From Promethearchaeota archaeon (GTDB lineage Archaea > Asgardarchaeota > Lokiarchaeia > Sigyniarchaeales > SOKP01), in contig JAHPZA010000003.1 of assembly GCA_019058445.1 (NCBI GenBank), positions 292,819-356,818 of the forward strand: a stretch of 64,000 bases of DNA. The letters run 5' to 3'. Positions within the stretch are counted from its first letter, which is position 1, and the number at the start of each line of letters is the position of its first letter. Shown piece by piece: positions 61,887-64,000 of this stretch. Below the pieces are notes generated by a model. It did not search any database. It was not told the origin of the DNA and saw only the letters and a program-made list of their open reading frames with translations. A program made the translations under genes and the position numbers.

Positions 61887-64000
61887 ATGAAACTTACAAC
61901 CTTCACATTTAAGGACCTTATAGAAGGTGAAGGATTGACCTTCTTAGTAGGAGCAGGATGTTCGGTCGATGCTCCCTCATGTTTACCTGCTGGTCGAGAA
62001 ATGATTGAAGCCATCATCAAATACACATGTGCAAATTCTGAAATTGAAAAGATTTTGAGCATAACTGAGTTGAGATTTGAACAATTAGTAGAAATTGTTA
62101 GAGATCGTCTAGATCCCGAACTTAAAATCATAGATTATTATGGTCAATGCGATAAACCTAACCTTCAACATTTTTTTTTAGCAGAAATGCTTAAGAGAGG
62201 GCACTTTGTTATGACCACTAATTTTGATTATCTTATAGAATATGCTTTAATCGAATCGGAAGTTCCACAAAAGGAGATTAATCCTGTTATAACCAAAGAA
62301 GATTTCGAGAACTATAATAATCCAATTAAATTATTCAACGAAAGAAAAAAAGTGATCTATAAAATTCATGGCTCACCTAAAAATGTCATTACGGGAGAAG
62401 ATACGAGAGATTCCCTAGTGGCAACGATTCAAGCGTTTGGTTCGGGTAAGGAAGGTGAGTCTGTGTTTCAAGTAGAACCATTTAAGCGCCCGTTATTTGA
62501 GAATATTTCAAATAACCGTACAATAGTAGTTATGGGATATTCGGGAAGTGATGATTTTGATGTAGTTCCAACCTTAAGAGTATTAAAGAATATTAAAAAC
62601 ATAATTTGGATAAATTATATTTCAGACGATGGAGGGAGTGAAAAAATCTATGAAATTAATGAAGATGACCTTAATGAAAAGGGAGATTCAGATAAAATAG
62701 CTCAAATTCTTACGGACCTTTTCAGAATGCATAATGCAGAACATATCTATAGAATTGAAGCTAATACCTCAAGATTATGTGATAAACTATTAGAAATTAA
62801 ACCTTCCATCAGTGAAGAGAATTTTTCTATAAGTCCTTCAAGCTGGCTTAAAAACAATATTGAATCTGCTGACGACTTCAGAAAATATGAGATCCCAGAT
62901 GAAATATACAATTCTTTTAATATGTATCAAGATTCCTTAAGGTGTTCTAAAATACTCTTAACTCTTGCAGAGGAAAAAAACGAATTATCTTGGAAATCGC
63001 ATGTCCTTAATAATATCGGTCTGATTTATAGTGAACAAGGGGATTATCCTGAAGCGCTAAAAAAATACGGAGAGGCGCTAATAATTGCCGAGCAATTAGA
63101 AGATCTTTCTAGTAAAGCCACTTATCTTAATAATATTGGCCGAATTTATGATGTACAAGGAAATTATCCCGAAGCGATGAAACGATACGAAGAAGCGCTA
63201 ATAATTGCTGAACAAATAGAAAAACTCTCTGGTAAAGCCACATATCTTAACAGTATTGGCTTAATTTATGATGCACAAGGGAACTATCTCGAAGCGATGA
63301 AACGATACGAAGAAGCTCTAAAGATTGCCGAGCAACTGGGAGATCTTTCTAGTAAAGCCTCATTTCTTAATAATATTGGTTTAGTTTATGATGCATTGGG
63401 GCACTATCCCGAAGCGATCAAAAGACTCGAAGAGGCATTGAAGATTGCTGAGCAATTGGGAAATCTTACTAATGAAGCAACATATCTTAATAATATTGGA
63501 AATGTCCTCAAAGCAAGAGGAAATTATCCTGAAGCATTAAATCGATGTGAAAAAGCACTTGCGATTGCCGACCAGCTGGGAGATCCATCTAGTAAAGCCA
63601 CATATCTTAATAACATCGGATTAATTTATTATGAACAAGGGGATTATTCCGAAGCAATGAAACGATACGAAGAAGCGCTAAAGATTGCTGAGAAACTGGG
63701 AAATCTTTCTAGTGAAGCAACATTTCTTAATAATATTGGAAATATTCTCAAAGCAAAAGGAAATTACCCTGAAGCATTAAATCAATGTGAAAAAGCACTT
63801 GCGATTGCTGAGAAATTGGGAGACTTATCTAGTAAAACCACGTATCTTAATAACATCGGATTAATTTATTATAAACAAGGGGATTATTCCGAAGCGATGA
63901 AACGATACGAAGAAGCGCTAAAGATTGCTGAACAATTGGGATTTCTCACTCAAAAATCTACGTTCCTTAATAATATAGGGTTGATCTATAAAGAACAAGG
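61887..64000 (+). CDS. SIR2-like domain plus TPR repeat protein (cut by right window edge)
   Basis: From ATG 61887 the frame is open to the window end (704 codons). Residues 1 to about 240 are a SIR2-like domain with FLVGAGCSVDAP, VMTTNFDYLIEYA, IYKIHGSPKN and VMGYSGSDDFD, the NAD-binding loop, Asn-Asp and His positions of this family. From about residue 345 the protein consists of 40-residue kinesin-light-chain-type TPRs (NNIGLIYDAQGNYPEAMKRY). Related SIR2 proteins in prokaryotes degrade NAD on phage infection. No STAND ATPase lies between the domains, so the TPRs probably sense or bind directly. The C-terminus is not seen. Confidence 0.82.
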   Translation, partial: MKLTTFTFKDLIEGEGLTFLVGAGCSVDAPSCLPAGREMIEAIIKYTCANSEIEKILSITELRFEQLVEIVRDRLDPELKIIDYYGQCDKPNLQHFFLAEMLKRGHFVMTTNFDYLIEYALIESEVPQKEINPVITKEDFENYNNPIKLFNERKKVIYKIHGSPKNVITGEDTRDSLVATIQAFGSGKEGESVFQVEPFKRPLFENISNNRTIVVMGYSGSDDFDVVPTLRVLKNIKNIIWINYISDDGGSEKIYEINEDDLNEKGDSDKIAQILTDLFRMHNAEHIYRIEANTSRLCDKLLEIKPSISEENFSISPSSWLKNNIESADDFRKYEIPDEIYNSFNMYQDSLRCSKILLTLAEEKNELSWKSHVLNNIGLIYSEQGDYPEALKKYGEALIIAEQLEDLSSKATYLNNIGRIYDVQGNYPEAMKRYEEALIIAEQIEKLSGKATYLNSIGLIYDAQGNYLEAMKRYEEALKIAEQLGDLSSKASFLNNIGLVYDALGHYPEAIKRLEEALKIAEQLGNLTNEATYLNNIGNVLKARGNYPEALNRCEKALAIADQLGDPSSKATYLNNIGLIYYEQGDYSEAMKRYEEALKIAEKLGNLSSEATFLNNIGNILKAKGNYPEALNQCEKALAIAEKLGDLSSKTTYLNNIGLIYYKQGDYSEAMKRYEEALKIAEQLGFLTQKSTFLNNIGLIYKEQ
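63006..64000 (+). repeat. 120-bp tandem repeat array encoding TPR units
   Basis: The block starting CTTAATAATATTGG or a close variant recurs at 63006, 63126, 63246, 63366, 63486, 63606, 63726, 63846 and 63966, exactly 120 bp apart. This gives eight full copies and a ninth cut by the window end. Some non-adjacent copies are more alike (63486/63726 and 63606/63846), so two-unit blocks of 240 bp were duplicated. Confidence 0.9.

Noticed and set aside
63006..64000. CRISPR-like or satellite repeat
   Set aside because: The 120-bp period keeps one reading frame and encodes TPR units; there are no unique spacers.
1..64000. tRNA and rRNA genes
   Set aside because: I looked for tRNA-like and rRNA-like sequence in the intergenic gaps and could not find a convincing case. 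A tRNAscan-SE run would settle it.

Overview
The window looks like a chromosomal segment of an Asgard archaeon, most likely of the Lokiarchaeia type. It is AT-rich and has archaeal TATA boxes. It encodes a Ras/Rab-like small GTPase with a zinc tail, a longin-like protein, a membrane protein with a RING-like finger, very large PAS histidine kinases, a CooC/ACS-related pair and corrinoid methyltransferases. Two genes carry in-frame TGA codons followed by SECIS-like hairpins of eukaryote-like design, as reported for Lokiarchaeota. Taxonomy is inferred from content; there is no rRNA or tRNA in the window.

Layout: (1) 1-30 kb is a catabolic and transport region. It holds eight GPH-type sugar:cation symporter paralogs (one cut by the left edge) mixed with an M28 peptidase, a class C beta-lactamase-like hydrolase, a G1P-dehydrogenase-like enzyme, a sulfamidase-like sulfatase, a threonine synthase-like enzyme, a ceramidase-like/PIG-L deacetylase fusion, a zinc alcohol dehydrogenase and a nucleoside hydrolase. 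Set among them are a four-gene operon (longin-like protein, helical protein, small protein, tandem metallo-beta-lactamase), a PAS histidine kinase and a membrane RING-like protein. (2) 30-36 kb holds a nucleotidyltransferase and a 1663-residue histidine kinase with about ten PAS domains. (3) 36-39.5 kb is the most unusual part: a zinc-ribbon microprotein, a J-domain protein, a tnpB broken by one stop codon with a well-preserved omega-RNA, and two minus-strand selenoprotein candidates. These are a peroxiredoxin with a UxxU active site and a 37-residue zinc ribbon with C-terminal Sec, each with its own SECIS. A third, shortened SECIS-like element and a peroxiredoxin 3' remnant flank tnpB. (4) 39.6-49.5 kb holds the small GTPase, CooC plus an ACS-beta-like protein without the A-cluster domain, a phosphodiesterase, a GH20 hexosaminidase, two ferredoxin-type proteins, an esterase and an ADP-forming acyl-CoA synthetase alpha subunit. 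(5) 49.5-61.5 kb is a minus-strand one-carbon block: one corrinoid protein, four tandem UroD-family methyltransferases, two divergent GPH transporters, and an HdrD/GlpC-like iron-sulfur protein overlapping a GlcD-like flavoprotein. (6) 61.9 kb to the right edge is a SIR2-like/TPR protein with a 120-bp repeat array, cut by the window end.

Together the genes suggest a heterotrophic anaerobe. It would import sugar or aminosugar derivatives through the GPH carriers and trim them with intracellular sulfatase, hexosaminidase and deacetylase. It would also take methyl groups from unknown methylated substrates onto a corrinoid protein, possibly feeding the acetyl-CoA pathway implied by the CooC/ACS genes. 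These pathway statements are inference from gene content.
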